A program made the translations under genes and the position numbers. A DNA stretch of 64,000 nucleotides from Aurantiacibacter sediminis. GTDB taxonomy: Bacteria; Pseudomonadota; Alphaproteobacteria; Sphingomonadales; Sphingomonadaceae. Positions within the stretch are counted from its first letter, which is position 1; every line of letters begins with the position of its first letter. Below the pieces are notes generated by a model that worked only from the letters and a program-made list of their open reading frames with translations, did no database searches and was not told where the DNA came from. Shown here piece after piece: positions 8,547 through 17,166 of this stretch. Location: contig NZ_JAEANY010000003.1 of the NCBI RefSeq assembly GCF_016019885.1, positions 124,001 to 188,000 on the forward strand. Direction: 5' to 3'.

Positions 8547-9213
8547 AGCGGCGCTCCCGTGTCGCAAAAGTCTCGCAGGCATCGCGCAGACAGTCCTCGT
8601 CGAAATCGGGCCAGAGCAGGTCCATGAACAGCATTTCCGCATAGGCTGATTGCCACAGCAGGAAATTGGACAGGCGAACTTCACCACTGGTGCGGATCAG
8701 CAGGTCGAGAGGCGGCAAATCGGCGGTGTAGAGATGCTTTGAAATGCTTTCAGGGTCGATTGAGCCCTCTTCAGCAGCCAGCCGCGCTGCGCGGGCGATT
8801 TCCTGCTGTGCGCCATAATTCAGCGCCACTGCGAGTGTCCGGTCGCCGTCCTTCGTCCGCTCCAGCGCGTCTTCAAGCTTGGCGACAATATCGGGCGCGA
8901 AAGCCTTGTAATCGCCAATGATCTTCAGCCGTACACGGCGCTCAATCATGTCCTTGAGGTTGGCTTCGATAAACCTGCGCATCAGGTTCATCAGGTCAGA
9001 GATTTCCTCTTCCTCACGCTTCCAGTTCTCGGATGAGAACGCGTAAAGCGTCAAGCATTCCAGCCCCAGCGTTTCAGCCGCCTGCACGGCCCGCTTGACC
9101 GCATCACCGCCCGCCTTGTGGCCGAGCGCACGCGGCAGGCCGCGCTTCTTCGCCCATCGGCCATTGCCGTCCATGATGATGGCGACATGGCGGGGGTAGT
9201 TTTCTTTGGGCAC
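8533..9213 (-). CDS. uppS: Isoprenyl transferase (undecaprenyl diphosphate synthase)
   Basis: 226-residue cis-prenyltransferase. The pyrophosphate-binding motif MDGNGRWA is at residues 14-21 (Asp 15 essential in the family), followed by GHKAGG and, near the C-terminus, the substrate-binding RTSGEVRLSNFLLWQ. It adds isopentenyl units to farnesyl diphosphate to make the C55 carrier for peptidoglycan and surface sugars. The 3' end overlaps the cdsA start, indicating an operon. Confidence 0.95.
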   Translation of the reverse strand: MPKENYPRHVAIIMDGNGRWAKKRGLPRALGHKAGGDAVKRAVQAAETLGLECLTLYAFSSENWKREEEEISDLMNLMRRFIEANLKDMIERRVRLKIIGDYKAFAPDIVAKLEDALERTKDGDRTLAVALNYGAQQEIARAARLAAEEGSIDPESISKHLYTADLPPLDLLIRTSGEVRLSNFLLWQSAYAEMLFMDLLWPDFDEDCLRDACETFATRERRYGGR

Positions 9214-9232
9214 GGGTGACAGGTTCCGGCGC

Positions 9233-9787
9233 TTATTGCGTCAAGATTTCCTGAACCTTTTTCTCGACGGCGGTATCCACTTCCGAGACGTGAGCATCGG
9301 TAGCTTTCTGAACCTCGTCTTCCATCCGCTTGCGGTCGTCTTCCGAGATTTCTTTCTTCTTCTCGTCTTCCTTCAGCGCCTCCATGCCGTCACGGCGGAC
9401 ATTGCGAATGGCGACTTTGGCTTTCTCGCCATATTCGCCTGCGAGCTTGGCTAATTCCTTGCGGCGCTCTTCATTGAGGTCCGGCATGGGGAGGCGGATA
9501 GTCTGCCCATCGGTCATCGGGTTGAGGCCGAGATTGGCTTTGGAAATACCCTTTTCTACCGCGCTGACATTCGACTTGTCCCACACCTGCACGCTGAGCA
9601 TGCGCGGCTCCGGGGCGGAGACGGTGGCGATCTGGCTCAGCGGCATCATTGCGCCGTACACTTCGGCCACGACCGGATCGAGCAGCGCGGTGTTCGCGCG
9701 GCCGGTGCGCAGGCCCGAAAGATCACCCTTTAGGCTCTCGACGGCGCCATCCATGCGGCGCTCAATGTCGCTCTTGTCGTATTTCAT
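9233..9787 (-). CDS. frr: Ribosome recycling factor
   Basis: 184 residues, the usual RRF length. The three-helix bundle and inserted beta domain are recognisable: [14 protein letters not shown] near residue 24, PMSQ-type region, and the C-terminal charged helices. Together with EF-G it splits post-termination ribosomes. It follows pyrH by three bases, the classic pyrH-frr pair. Confidence 0.96.
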   Translation of the reverse strand: MKYDKSDIERRMDGAVESLKGDLSGLRTGRANTALLDPVVAEVYGAMMPLSQIATVSAPEPRMLSVQVWDKSNVSAVEKGISKANLGLNPMTDGQTIRLPMPDLNEERRKELAKLAGEYGEKAKVAIRNVRRDGMEALKEDEKKKEISEDDRKRMEDEVQKATDAHVSEVDTAVEKKVQEILTQ

Positions 9788-9790
9788 CGC

Positions 9791-10513
9791 TTACTGATCC
9801 TCTTTCACAATGGTCTGCACGCCTTCACCCGCCAGCACGCGCGCAACATTGCCCCGCTCGCGGATCGAGAAGACCACGATGGGGATATTGTTGTCGCGGC
9901 ACAATGCCACAGCGGAGGCATCCATAACTTTAAGATTGCTCGCCAGCACCTGATCATAGCTGACGGTATCGAAACGGGTCGCATCGGGGTTGCGCTTGGG
10001 ATCGCTGTCATAGATCCCGTCCACGCTAGTTCCCTTCAGCAGCGCATCGCAGCGCATTTCCGCCGCGCGGAGGGCAGCGCCGGAATCAGTCGTGAAATAG
10101 GGAGCGCCAACACCGGCGGCAAAAATCACGATGCGGCCCTTTTCGAGGTGACGCTCTGCCCGGCGACGGATCACCGGCTCGCACACCTGGTCCATCTGGA
10201 TGGCGCTCTGCACACGCGTATCGACGCCGAGCTGCTCAAGCGCGCTCTGCATCGCCAGCGCGTTCATCACTGTGGCGAGCATGCCCATGTAGTCGGCCTG
10301 CGCACGGTCCATGCCCTGCGCTGCACCCGCCATTCCGCGGAAAATATTGCCGCCACCGATAACAAGGCAGATTTGGAGACCCGTCTCCTTCGCCGCCTTC
10401 ACCTCTTCAGCAAGACGCATGACGTAAGAGGGATCGATCCCGAACTCCTGCTCCCCCATCAACACCTCACCCGAAAGCTTCAGCAGGATGCGCTTGGTGT
10501 CGGGTAGCAGCAT
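9791..10513 (-). CDS. pyrH: UMP kinase
   Basis: 240-residue bacterial UMP kinase of the amino-acid-kinase fold: [12 protein letters not shown] near residue 9, [10 protein letters not shown] near 55, and [14 protein letters not shown] with the uridylate-binding loop near 160-175. It phosphorylates UMP to UDP. I start at MLLPDTKR; the 94-codon extension upstream runs antisense into the metallophosphoesterase region and is not family-like. The promoter must lie in the 130 bases before the divergent gene or within it, because tsf is cut off by that gene and a terminator. Confidence 0.95.
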   Translation of the reverse strand: MLLPDTKRILLKLSGEVLMGEQEFGIDPSYVMRLAEEVKAAKETGLQICLVIGGGNIFRGMAGAAQGMDRAQADYMGMLATVMNALAMQSALEQLGVDTRVQSAIQMDQVCEPVIRRRAERHLEKGRIVIFAAGVGAPYFTTDSGAALRAAEMRCDALLKGTSVDGIYDSDPKRNPDATRFDTVSYDQVLASNLKVMDASAVALCRDNNIPIVVFSIRERGNVARVLAGEGVQTIVKEDQ

Positions 10514-10641
10514 GTTTCGGAATGTCCTCTCAATCGGGCGTTTGCGCGGCTTTAGAGTGAGTGCGCGGCGAAGCCAAGTGTTCCACGATGGTTTTGCCTT
10601 GTGCACTTGTGCGCCAGGCACTGCCGCGCCAGCATCCGCCA

Positions 10642-11493
10642 ATGTCAAAGCTGCTCTCAGCCCTGCTCTGCCGCTGGAAAGTGATCCTGCTCGCCCTTGT
10701 CGTGATTGCAATCGCACTCGGAGTAAAGGCGTGGAGCGATACAATGGCCGATCCAGATGTCTTGCGGACGGAAGTATCGTTGACTGGATATCCAATCGAG
10801 TCCCCCCCGATCACTGTCGCCCTGCTCTCGGACATCCACGTCGCCGGGCCCGATATGCCGCCAGAACGACTTGCTCGCATCGTCGCGCAGATCAACGCGC
10901 TCAACCCCGACATCGTGCTAATCGCCGGCGATCTGGTAAGCGAGAAGCGGATCGCGACGCACATCTACACGGCAGAGGAAATCGTCGCCCCGCTCGGCGC
11001 ATTGACCGCGCCGTTGGGAGTGGTCGTCGTGCCCGGCAATCACGATCACTGGTTCGATTGGGAGGGACTGCAATCCGCCCTCTCCCGCCACGGCATTCAC
11101 ATTTTGCAGAACGAAGCTGCGCAAGTCGGCCCGCTGACAATCGGCGGCGTGGATGACGCCTATACGCGGCGGGACGATCTTTCTGCCGTGCTCCAGCAGA
11201 TGGAAGGTCTGCGCGGCGGTCGGCTCATCCTGACGCACAGCCCCGACGTATCGCCGCAGGTGCCGGCCAACATTTCGCTCGTTCTTGCCGGTCACACCCA
11301 TTGCGGCCAGATCAGCCTGCCGATCGTGGGGCCGGTCTCCTACCTCTCCGAATATGGCGATCGCTACGCTTGCGGTGAGACTATCGAAGGCGGGCGGACC
11401 GTAATCGTCGGCGCCGGACTGGGGACGAGCCTACTGCCGATCCGTTTCGGCACGAAGCCGGAGGTTTGGCTGATTGAATTGTCCGGCCAATAA
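10642..11493 (+). CDS. Membrane-anchored metallophosphoesterase (calcineurin-like, YkuE type)
   Basis: 283 residues: one N-terminal membrane anchor (about 12-30) followed by a calcineurin-like domain with all five metal motifs: [26 protein letters not shown] and AGHTHCGQ. Close families include UDP-2,3-diacylglucosamine pyrophosphatase-like and YkuE-type phosphoesterases; the substrate cannot be told. The start [10 protein letters not shown] puts the anchor at the N-terminus; an earlier in-frame ATG or GTG is possible. It lies on the opposite strand in the middle of the usual rpsB-tsf-pyrH-frr cluster. Confidence 0.85.
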   Translation: MSKLLSALLCRWKVILLALVVIAIALGVKAWSDTMADPDVLRTEVSLTGYPIESPPITVALLSDIHVAGPDMPPERLARIVAQINALNPDIVLIAGDLVSEKRIATHIYTAEEIVAPLGALTAPLGVVVVPGNHDHWFDWEGLQSALSRHGIHILQNEAAQVGPLTIGGVDDAYTRRDDLSAVLQQMEGLRGGRLILTHSPDVSPQVPANISLVLAGHTHCGQISLPIVGPVSYLSEYGDRYACGETIEGGRTVIVGAGLGTSLLPIRFGTKPEVWLIELSGQ

Positions 11494-11497
11494 AAAA

Positions 11498-11525
11498 GGC
11501 CGCCGGAGCGCAAACCCCGGCGGCC
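11498..11525 (-). terminator. Rho-independent terminator of tsf
   Basis: Perfect 9-bp stem GGCCGCCGG / CCGGCGGCC followed on the minus strand by six T residues. It ends rpsB-tsf transcription and isolates it from pyrH. On the plus strand it may also end the phosphoesterase message, but without a T-tract. Confidence 0.85.
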
Positions 11526-11549
11526 CTTACGATCTGTTCGAGTAAGCGA

Positions 11550-12476
11550 TCAGTTGCCGACGGCAGCGGCCACTTCTGCGGCGAAATCGCTTTCTTCCTT
11601 TTCGATGCCTTCGCCGAGCTGGTAGCGGACATAGTCCTTCAGCACGATTTCGGTGCCGGCGTCCTTGCCAGCCTTGGCAACGACGTCTGCGATGGGCGTC
11701 TTGTTGTCCATCACGAACACCTGGCTGAGCAGCGCTTTCTCCTTGGCGAATTTCTTCACCGCGCCTTCAACCATCTTTTCCTGCACTTCGGCAGGCTTGC
11801 CGCTTTCGGCAGCCTTTTCCGCAGCGATCTTGCGCTCGCGCTCGATCGTGGCGGCGTCGAGACCGTCTGCGGTCAGGGCTTCCGGGAAAGCAGCTGCGAT
11901 GTGCATGGCGAGCTGCTTGCCAAGGCCTTCGAGAACGGCTGCGTCAGCAGTCGATTCCAGCGCAACAAGTACGCCGATCTTACCGAGGTTCGGAGCGGCA
12001 GCATTGTGCATATAGGGCACGACGACGCCGTTCTCGACCGAAACGGTCTTCATGCGGCGGACCTGCTGGTTCTCACCGATGGTCGCGACATTGTCGGTCA
12101 GCTTGTCAGCAACCGTACCGCCATCGGGGTACGAAGCAGCCTTCAGCGCTTCGACATCGTCACCGTCCACGTTGAGCGCCGCTTCGGTGGTCTTGCGGAC
12201 GAAATCCTGAAACTTGTCGTTCTTGGCGACGAAATCGGTTTCCGAGTTCACTTCGACGGCAACGCCCTTGGTGCCTTCAACGGCAACGCCGACGAGGCCT
12301 TCTGCAGCGGTCCGGCTCGACTTCTTCTGAGCGGTGGCGAGGCCCTTGGCGCGCAGTGCGTCAACTGCGGCTTCGATGTCGCCGTTTGCTTCTTCAAGCG
12401 CCTTCTTGGCGTCCATCATGCCCGCGCCGGTCTTCTCGCGCAGGGCTTTCACGTCGGATGCGGAAAATGCAGCCAT
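11550..12476 (-). CDS. tsf: Translation elongation factor Ts
   Basis: 308-residue EF-Ts, the guanine nucleotide exchange factor for EF-Tu. N-terminal UBA-like domain with [20 protein letters not shown], then the TDFV motif ([12 protein letters not shown] near residue 80) that contacts EF-Tu. The start [10 protein letters not shown] is the family N-terminus; the upstream extension reads through a hairpin. It follows rpsB, with a strong stem-loop in the 113-base gap. Confidence 0.96.
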   Translation of the reverse strand: MAAFSASDVKALREKTGAGMMDAKKALEEANGDIEAAVDALRAKGLATAQKKSSRTAAEGLVGVAVEGTKGVAVEVNSETDFVAKNDKFQDFVRKTTEAALNVDGDDVEALKAASYPDGGTVADKLTDNVATIGENQQVRRMKTVSVENGVVVPYMHNAAAPNLGKIGVLVALESTADAAVLEGLGKQLAMHIAAAFPEALTADGLDAATIERERKIAAEKAAESGKPAEVQEKMVEGAVKKFAKEKALLSQVFVMDNKTPIADVVAKAGKDAGTEIVLKDYVRYQLGEGIEKEESDFAAEVAAAVGN

Positions 12477-12503
12477 GGTTTTGATCCTTCTTATGGAATT
12501 AAG

Positions 12504-12544
12504 GGCGCCGTCCCGATGCTGAAAGAGCAGCGTGGGACGGCGCC
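12504..12544 (-). terminator. Attenuator-like hairpin between rpsB and tsf
   Basis: Perfect 11-bp stem (GGCGCCGTCCC / GGGACGGCGCC) enclosing a smaller GCTG/CAGC stem, in the gap between rpsB and tsf. There is no T-tract, so full termination is unlikely. Partial termination or RNA processing to set the S2:EF-Ts ratio is plausible, as known for E. coli rpsB-tsf. Confidence 0.55.
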
Positions 12545-12589
12545 GTAATCGCAAATTTTGACGTATGAGCGACGGTGCCGCTCACGCGA

Positions 12590-13363
12590 TCAGGCGTCTG
12601 CCTTCGGCGCTTCTTCAGCAGCGGCTTCTGCCGGCGGCGTGTCCATGGCACCGATATCGGCACCCGAGTCCACAACGCCTTCGCCCTTGCCGCTCATCGC
12701 AGCCTGAGCGATCGCATCGCAATACAGGCGGACAGCGCGCGAAGCATCGTCATTGCCGGGGATCGGGAAAGCGATGCCTTCCGGATCGACATTGGTGTCC
12801 AGCACGGCGACGACAGGGATGCCAAGCACGTTGGCTTCCTTGATCGCGAGATCTTCCTTATTGGCGTCAATCACGAACATCACGTCCGGAACGCCGCCCA
12901 TGTCGCGGATGCCGCCGAGCGAAAGCTCCAGCTTGTCCTTCTTGCGGGTCAGCTGCAGGACTTCCTTCTTGGTGAGAAGGCTGGTGTCGCCCGAAAGCGT
13001 TTCTTCCAGCGACTTGAGTTCGCGGATCGAGCCCGAGATCGTCTTCCAGTTGGTGAGCATGCCGCCCAGCCAGCGGTGGTTAACGAAGTGCTGGCCGCAC
13101 GAACGCGCTGCCTGAGCGATCGGCTCCTGCGCCTGGCGCTTGGTGCCGACGAACAGGACCTTGCCGCCTGCGCGGGCCGTCTGCTGCACGAAATCGAGAG
13201 CGCGCGCAAACATCGGCACGGTCTGCGACAGGTCAATGATGTGAACGCCGTTGCGGTCGCCGAAGATATACGGCTTCATCCGCGGGTTCCAGCGGTGGGT
13301 CTGGTGGCCGAAATGTGCGCCGGCCTCGATCAATTGCTGCATGGTGACGGTAGGAGCCGCCAT
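12590..13363 (-). CDS. rpsB: 30S ribosomal protein S2
   Basis: 257-residue S2: [38 protein letters not shown] (seen in consecutive family blocks), [15 protein letters not shown] and [20 protein letters not shown]. The C-terminal Ala/Glu-rich tail is common in Alphaproteobacteria. The roughly 150-base leader (13364-13520) can form stem-loops close to the start (for example GTTCC / GGAAC) and could carry S2 autoregulation, which I cannot test. Confidence 0.96.
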   Translation of the reverse strand: MAAPTVTMQQLIEAGAHFGHQTHRWNPRMKPYIFGDRNGVHIIDLSQTVPMFARALDFVQQTARAGGKVLFVGTKRQAQEPIAQAARSCGQHFVNHRWLGGMLTNWKTISGSIRELKSLEETLSGDTSLLTKKEVLQLTRKKDKLELSLGGIRDMGGVPDVMFVIDANKEDLAIKEANVLGIPVVAVLDTNVDPEGIAFPIPGNDDASRAVRLYCDAIAQAAMSGKGEGVVDSGADIGAMDTPPAEAAAEEAPKADA

Positions 13364-13595
13364 AGGTAAATTCCTTTCCGGTTGTTCCTCTGGAAAGCGG
13401 GGAACCGTCCTCGGCTTCAGTCAGCCGCGGATGGCACCGGTATGTATGCCTTCCATGTGAATTTGCCGATTTGGAACACCACGCGTTGATTCGCCGGTTT
13501 CCGCATCGACGGGCGCGCATTTAGCGATGCCTTGGCGCAAAATCCAGCACTATCTGCCCTGCGAGCCACCAAATCTTGTGCGCCGCGCACAATGA

Positions 13596-13643
13596 GAACA
13601 CAAGCGGAACAAAATGCTTGACGGGGCGGAACAGAGGTGGAAC
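13596..13643 (+). promoter_or_regulatory. Two tandem LexA-type boxes (GAAC-N7-GAAC)
   Basis: Box 1 at 13596-13610 (GAAC-ACAAGCG-GAAC) and box 2 at 13629-13643 (GAAC-AGAGGTG-GAAC), 33 bases apart, about three helix turns. This is the reverse complement of the alphaproteobacterial LexA consensus GTTC-N7-GTTC. A -35-like TTGACG at 13618-13623 places box 2 across the -35 to -10 spacer, as in SOS promoters. A related GGAACAAATG at 13669 has no partner half-site. The nearest downstream start is the small ORF at 13721. Confidence 0.7.
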
Positions 13644-13720
13644 AAATGCTGCATCAAAGCGGGAAACGGGAACAAATGTCCCATTTTGGCGCTTTGGCAG
13701 CACTACGAGGAATTACGGAT

Positions 13721-13930
13721 ATGACACTCGCAATCGCAATTTCGCTTTTCTTCGGCCTGGTGGCCGCAGTGTCGCTTGCGTCGTGTCATGCCTCCATTCG
13801 CGCTGCCCTGCGTCAGTTTCGGATGATCCGCGCAGAGCTTGCTACGATTGATCGCGCTCCGCAGACAGTGACCGTTCCACTTCGTCAACCGCAAGAGGCT
13901 TTCGCTCGGGCGCTGGCGTGTCCGGCCTAG
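13721..13930 (+). CDS. Small membrane protein, putatively SOS-controlled
   Basis: 69 residues: one transmembrane helix at about 3-20 (LAIAISLFFGLVAAVSLA) followed by a basic amphipathic stretch (SIRAALRQFRMIRAEL) and a short tail. I do not recognise the family. The ATG has a GAGGA ribosome site nine bases upstream, and two LexA-type boxes end 77 bases before it. Small single-pass SOS proteins that block division are known in Alphaproteobacteria (Caulobacter SidA), but no sequence link is claimed. The 3' end overlaps the convergent pssA by 89 bases, which is the main reason for doubt. Confidence 0.5.
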   Translation: MTLAIAISLFFGLVAAVSLASCHASIRAALRQFRMIRAELATIDRAPQTVTVPLRQPQEAFARALACPA

Positions 13931-14780
13931 GCGCCGATTTTGCACGGCGTGCGCGCTTTACCTTGCCATAGGCCATGATCGCCCAGGCGATGAGCGCGAG
14001 ATAGACAACGCCGATTGCAACCAGCGTCCACCACGTCTCGATCAACAAGGCCCCAACCAGCAGACCGGCAAGCGCGATGACCGCGAGTTTCATGCTGCCC
14101 GAGGGGCGCAGCGACTTCCAGCTCGGCGTCGCGACATTGGACACCATCATCAGCGCGACAAACATGAGCCACGGACCGACCAGCAGCGGATCGCGGTAGA
14201 TCGGCTCGTCGGTCGCCAGCCAGAGATAGATCGGCATAAAAGCAAAGCCCGCGCCCATCGGTGCAGGAACACCGGTAAGGAAGCCCGCCGATTTGTGCGG
14301 CTGGTCATCCACATCGATCTGCGCATTGAAGCGCGCCAGGCGCAGGGCGCAGCAAATCGCGTAGGCGAGCGCCGCCAGCCAGCCAAAGCGCGGCATTTCA
14401 ACTAAGGACCAGAGATAGAGCACTAGCGCGGGCGCAATGCCAAAGCTCGCCGAATCGGAAAGGCTGTCCAGCTCTGCGCCGAAGCGTGATTGCGCTTTCA
14501 ACAGGCGCGCCACGCGGCCATCCATCATATCGAGAATACCGGCGATGATCATGGCGAAAACCGCGCGGTCCCACTGGCCACCAACAGCGAACAGGATGCT
14601 CGTGAGGCCCGAGCACAGCGCAGCGGCCGTAATTGCATTGGGCAGCACTGCGCGCATGGAAAGGCCCTTGCCGCCTCGCGACCGGGTCACATGCTCATGC
14701 TCGCTCGCTTTGGGGCCCAGCCACGCAGGGCCCGGAGGCGCGGTATCGTCTTCTTCGTAATCGTTTTTTGGGGTATCCAT
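13842..14780 (-). CDS. pssA: CDP-diacylglycerol-serine O-phosphatidyltransferase
   Basis: 312-residue multi-pass enzyme of the CDP-alcohol phosphatidyltransferase family. The signature DG-x2-AR-x8-G-x3-D-x3-D is intact (MDGRVARLLKAQSRFG then AELDSLSD, about residues 88-110). It makes phosphatidylserine from CDP-diacylglycerol and serine in the inner membrane. The first 40 residues are an acidic, poorly conserved cytoplasmic extension and the last 40 are basic. Its start overlaps the psd stop by one base (TAATG), so psd and pssA are co-transcribed and work in sequence. Confidence 0.94.
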   Translation of the reverse strand: MDTPKNDYEEDDTAPPGPAWLGPKASEHEHVTRSRGGKGLSMRAVLPNAITAAALCSGLTSILFAVGGQWDRAVFAMIIAGILDMMDGRVARLLKAQSRFGAELDSLSDSASFGIAPALVLYLWSLVEMPRFGWLAALAYAICCALRLARFNAQIDVDDQPHKSAGFLTGVPAPMGAGFAFMPIYLWLATDEPIYRDPLLVGPWLMFVALMMVSNVATPSWKSLRPSGSMKLAVIALAGLLVGALLIETWWTLVAIGVVYLALIAWAIMAYGKVKRARRAKSAPRPDTPAPERKPLAVDEVERSLSAERDQS

Positions 14781-15541
14781 TACTGGCTAACGCCTTCCAG
14801 CAGAGCTTGGGTCCCGATTTCTGCAAGGATAGTTTCGCCCGCCACCACGCGCTGACCAAGCAGCACCTTTGGATCGGTGCCCGCCGGCAGGTAAACATCC
14901 ACACGGCTGCCAAAGCGGATAAGGCCGATACGCTGGCCGGCAGCGACAATGTCACCCGGCTTTACGAAGGGCACGATCCGGCGCGCAATCAGGCCTGCAA
15001 TCTGCGTAAAACCGATGCGCGTACCGTCAGCCTGCTCGATCAGCATGTGCTGGCGCTCATTATCCTCGCTCGCCTTGTCGAGATCGGCATTCATAAAAGT
15101 GCCGGGCACGTAAACAATACGCCGGATCGTGCCCGCAATCGGCGCGCGATTGATGTGCACGTCGAACACCGACATGAAGATGGAGATGCGGGTAACCGAT
15201 TCCGCGCCCAACCCTTCCGCGCCGTCGCTATCGCTGCCTTGCAGTTCCTTGGGCGGTGGCACTTGCGCAATAAGCGTCACAAGCCCGTCTGCCGGGGAAA
15301 TGATGCCCTTATCATCTTGCGGCACAACGCGTTCGGGATCGCGAAAAAACGCGAATACGCCAGCCGAGAGCAAGAGCAGTGGCCAACCAATGATTTCCCA
15401 GTCGAGAAGGAACAGGAAGATCAGCGAGATGCCGACCGCAATGACGCCATATTTGCGCCCTTCGGGGTGGATCGCAGGTAGGCCCCATTCCGCCTCACCG
15501 CGACCGCGATTGTCTTTCAATTCACCAGCCATGCGCTGCAT
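14780..15541 (-). CDS. psd: Phosphatidylserine decarboxylase proenzyme
   Basis: 253 residues, the short bacterial Psd class. N-terminal membrane segments (about 30-65), then the decarboxylase fold with [29 protein letters not shown] and, near residue 211, the self-cleavage site RFGSRVDVY, where the Ser becomes the pyruvoyl group. It converts phosphatidylserine to phosphatidylethanolamine. A second ATG three codons in (MAGELKD) is an equally likely start. First gene of the psd-pssA pair. Confidence 0.94.
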   Translation of the reverse strand: MQRMAGELKDNRGRGEAEWGLPAIHPEGRKYGVIAVGISLIFLFLLDWEIIGWPLLLLSAGVFAFFRDPERVVPQDDKGIISPADGLVTLIAQVPPPKELQGSDSDGAEGLGAESVTRISIFMSVFDVHINRAPIAGTIRRIVYVPGTFMNADLDKASEDNERQHMLIEQADGTRIGFTQIAGLIARRIVPFVKPGDIVAAGQRIGLIRFGSRVDVYLPAGTDPKVLLGQRVVAGETILAEIGTQALLEGVSQ

Positions 15542-15606
15542 TCTAGGGGCAAGCGCAGGGCCTCACAACCCGATACATCTCGCTGCCGTGGATTAGGCCG
15601 CCACGC

Positions 15607-17022
15607 TTAGTCTACCGAGAAATCGAAGGGAACGCCGCTTTCGCGAAAGCGCGAGGGCACGATTTCCCGGCCCATTGGCGGCGCAGAACGCGCGACACAG
15701 TGCGGGCGATGACACATGCGGCAGGCAACGCCGATCGGGGTCGGCTCCGCATCGTGCAGCGCGTCGCTATAGACGAGCTTACCGAGATGATTGGCCGAAC
15801 AGGTGATCGCGACGGCGCGATTGACGCTGCTAGCGCCAAAGCTGCCGCCCCCACCCCGCACCATGCGAGCAATCGAGACGTAGCGTTCGCCGTCGGGCAA
15901 TTCGATCAGCTGCGCGTCTACTTCTGCGGGACGGTCAAACACGCGGTGGACATTCCACAGGGGGCAACCTCCGCCATGCCGCGCGAAAGGGAACCCCGCC
16001 CCGTCCAGCCGTTTGGAGACATTGCCCGCCCGGTCCACGCGCAGAAAGAAGAACGGCACGCCTTCATCGCCGGGCCGCTGCAAAGTCGTAAGCCGATGCG
16101 CAACCTGCTCGAAACTGACGGTGAAGCGCGAGCCGAGCGCCTCTACATCATAGCGAAGATCTTCAGCGGCGCGTTTGAAGACGCGATATGGCATCAGCAG
16201 AGCCGCCGCCCAATAGGATTGCAGCGCGCGACGCACCAGCCGCTTCCCGTCATCGCTGGCGAGGCGACTATCCGCCACCAGCTCCGTAATCGGCGCTTCC
16301 TGTTCAAGGATGGCGATCTGCAGGGCCGCCTGAAAGCGCCGCGCCGTGTGATCGAGCCGCTCGGCAATGTAAACGCGGCGGCGGTGGTAATCGTGCCAGC
16401 GCAACGCGCCTCGCAACAGGCCATCATCGGTCAGCCGCAACTCAAGCCCATGCTGCTGCGCGAGGTGATCGCGCATCGCCTCGTAGGAATCGAGCGCGCG
16501 CGCAGCCTGTGCAGCTGTGTCATCCAGTTCGGGGAAGCAATTGCGCCGCGCCGCCAGAAACGCGCGCGCCTCCCCCACGGGATCGGTGCGGCTTGGTGCA
16601 TCGCTACTTTCGTTGGTCGCCCCCGCGCTGCCTTCCTGCCGCTCCGCCAGTGCGAGCTGTTCTTCACCAAAAGCGGTATGCAGGCGCAGCAGTGCCTCTG
16701 CCATGCCCGGATAGCTTGTCGCGATATCCTCGATGTCGAGCGGCTCGATTGCAATGTCGGCGAAGATCGGATCTTTCAAAACGCCCTGCAAGCGCTTGGC
16801 GGTCTCATCCGCATCCTCATCCGCCAGCTCACCCACATCGATACGATAAGTAGTGGCAAGCTTGAGCAGCATTTCGGCGGTGACGGGGCGCTGGTTGCGC
16901 TCCATCAGAGCGATATAACTTGGCGAAATATCCAGATCGGTCGCCATGATCGCCTGCGTCAGGCCGAGATCACGCCGCAGCTTCTTCAATCGTGGCCCCA
17001 GATACAGCGCCTTGCCTGCCAT
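15607..17022 (-). CDS. XRE/IrrE-domain transcriptional regulator (RamB/ScfR-like)
   Basis: 471 residues. N-terminal helix-turn-helix (about 8-62, with LGLTQAIMATDLDISPSYIA), a middle domain of the IrrE/DUF955 type with a degenerate metallopeptidase region, and a C-terminal cysteine-rich DUF2083 domain (GGCPLWNVHRVF, GVACRMCHRPHCVARSAPP). This architecture is that of RamB/PrpR/ScfR regulators, which sense acetyl- or propionyl-CoA status and control aceA, aceB or the methylcitrate cycle. It diverges from aceA, so control of the glyoxylate shunt is likely (inference). Inverted repeats in the shared intergenic region are candidate operators. Confidence 0.85.
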   Translation of the reverse strand: MAGKALYLGPRLKKLRRDLGLTQAIMATDLDISPSYIALMERNQRPVTAEMLLKLATTYRIDVGELADEDADETAKRLQGVLKDPIFADIAIEPLDIEDIATSYPGMAEALLRLHTAFGEEQLALAERQEGSAGATNESSDAPSRTDPVGEARAFLAARRNCFPELDDTAAQAARALDSYEAMRDHLAQQHGLELRLTDDGLLRGALRWHDYHRRRVYIAERLDHTARRFQAALQIAILEQEAPITELVADSRLASDDGKRLVRRALQSYWAAALLMPYRVFKRAAEDLRYDVEALGSRFTVSFEQVAHRLTTLQRPGDEGVPFFFLRVDRAGNVSKRLDGAGFPFARHGGGCPLWNVHRVFDRPAEVDAQLIELPDGERYVSIARMVRGGGGSFGASSVNRAVAITCSANHLGKLVYSDALHDAEPTPIGVACRMCHRPHCVARSAPPMGREIVPSRFRESGVPFDFSVD

Positions 17023-17045
17023 GGTTTCCTCCGTAACCTACTCAC

Positions 17046-17076
17046 CTTTACAGCCTTACAAGCATTTCTTGTAAAG
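17046..17076. promoter_or_regulatory. Candidate operator in the regulator-aceA intergenic region
   Basis: Perfect inverted repeat TTACAAG-CATTT-CTTGTAA at 17056-17074, nested in a wider TTTACA / TGTAAA pair, followed at 17078 by TTGACA. It sits in the 144-base divergent gap and is the most obvious binding site for the divergent RamB/ScfR-like regulator. The half-site differs from the published Corynebacterium RamB motif, so the match is by position and symmetry only. Confidence 0.5.
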
Positions 17077-17166
17077 TTTGACAACGTTACACCGAATGGC
17101 GCGACTTACCCATCCGCACCTGCGAAACCCGCTTCATCACGAACACGCGCTTTGGATGGAGCCAAC

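Noticed and set aside
13669-13680. Third GGAACAAATG copy as another LexA box
   Set aside because: No second GAAC half-site seven bases away on either side.
15700-17166. In-frame extension of aceA over the divergent regulator gene
   Set aside because: Only open because of GC bias; the isocitrate lyase N-terminus and ribosome site are at 17167.
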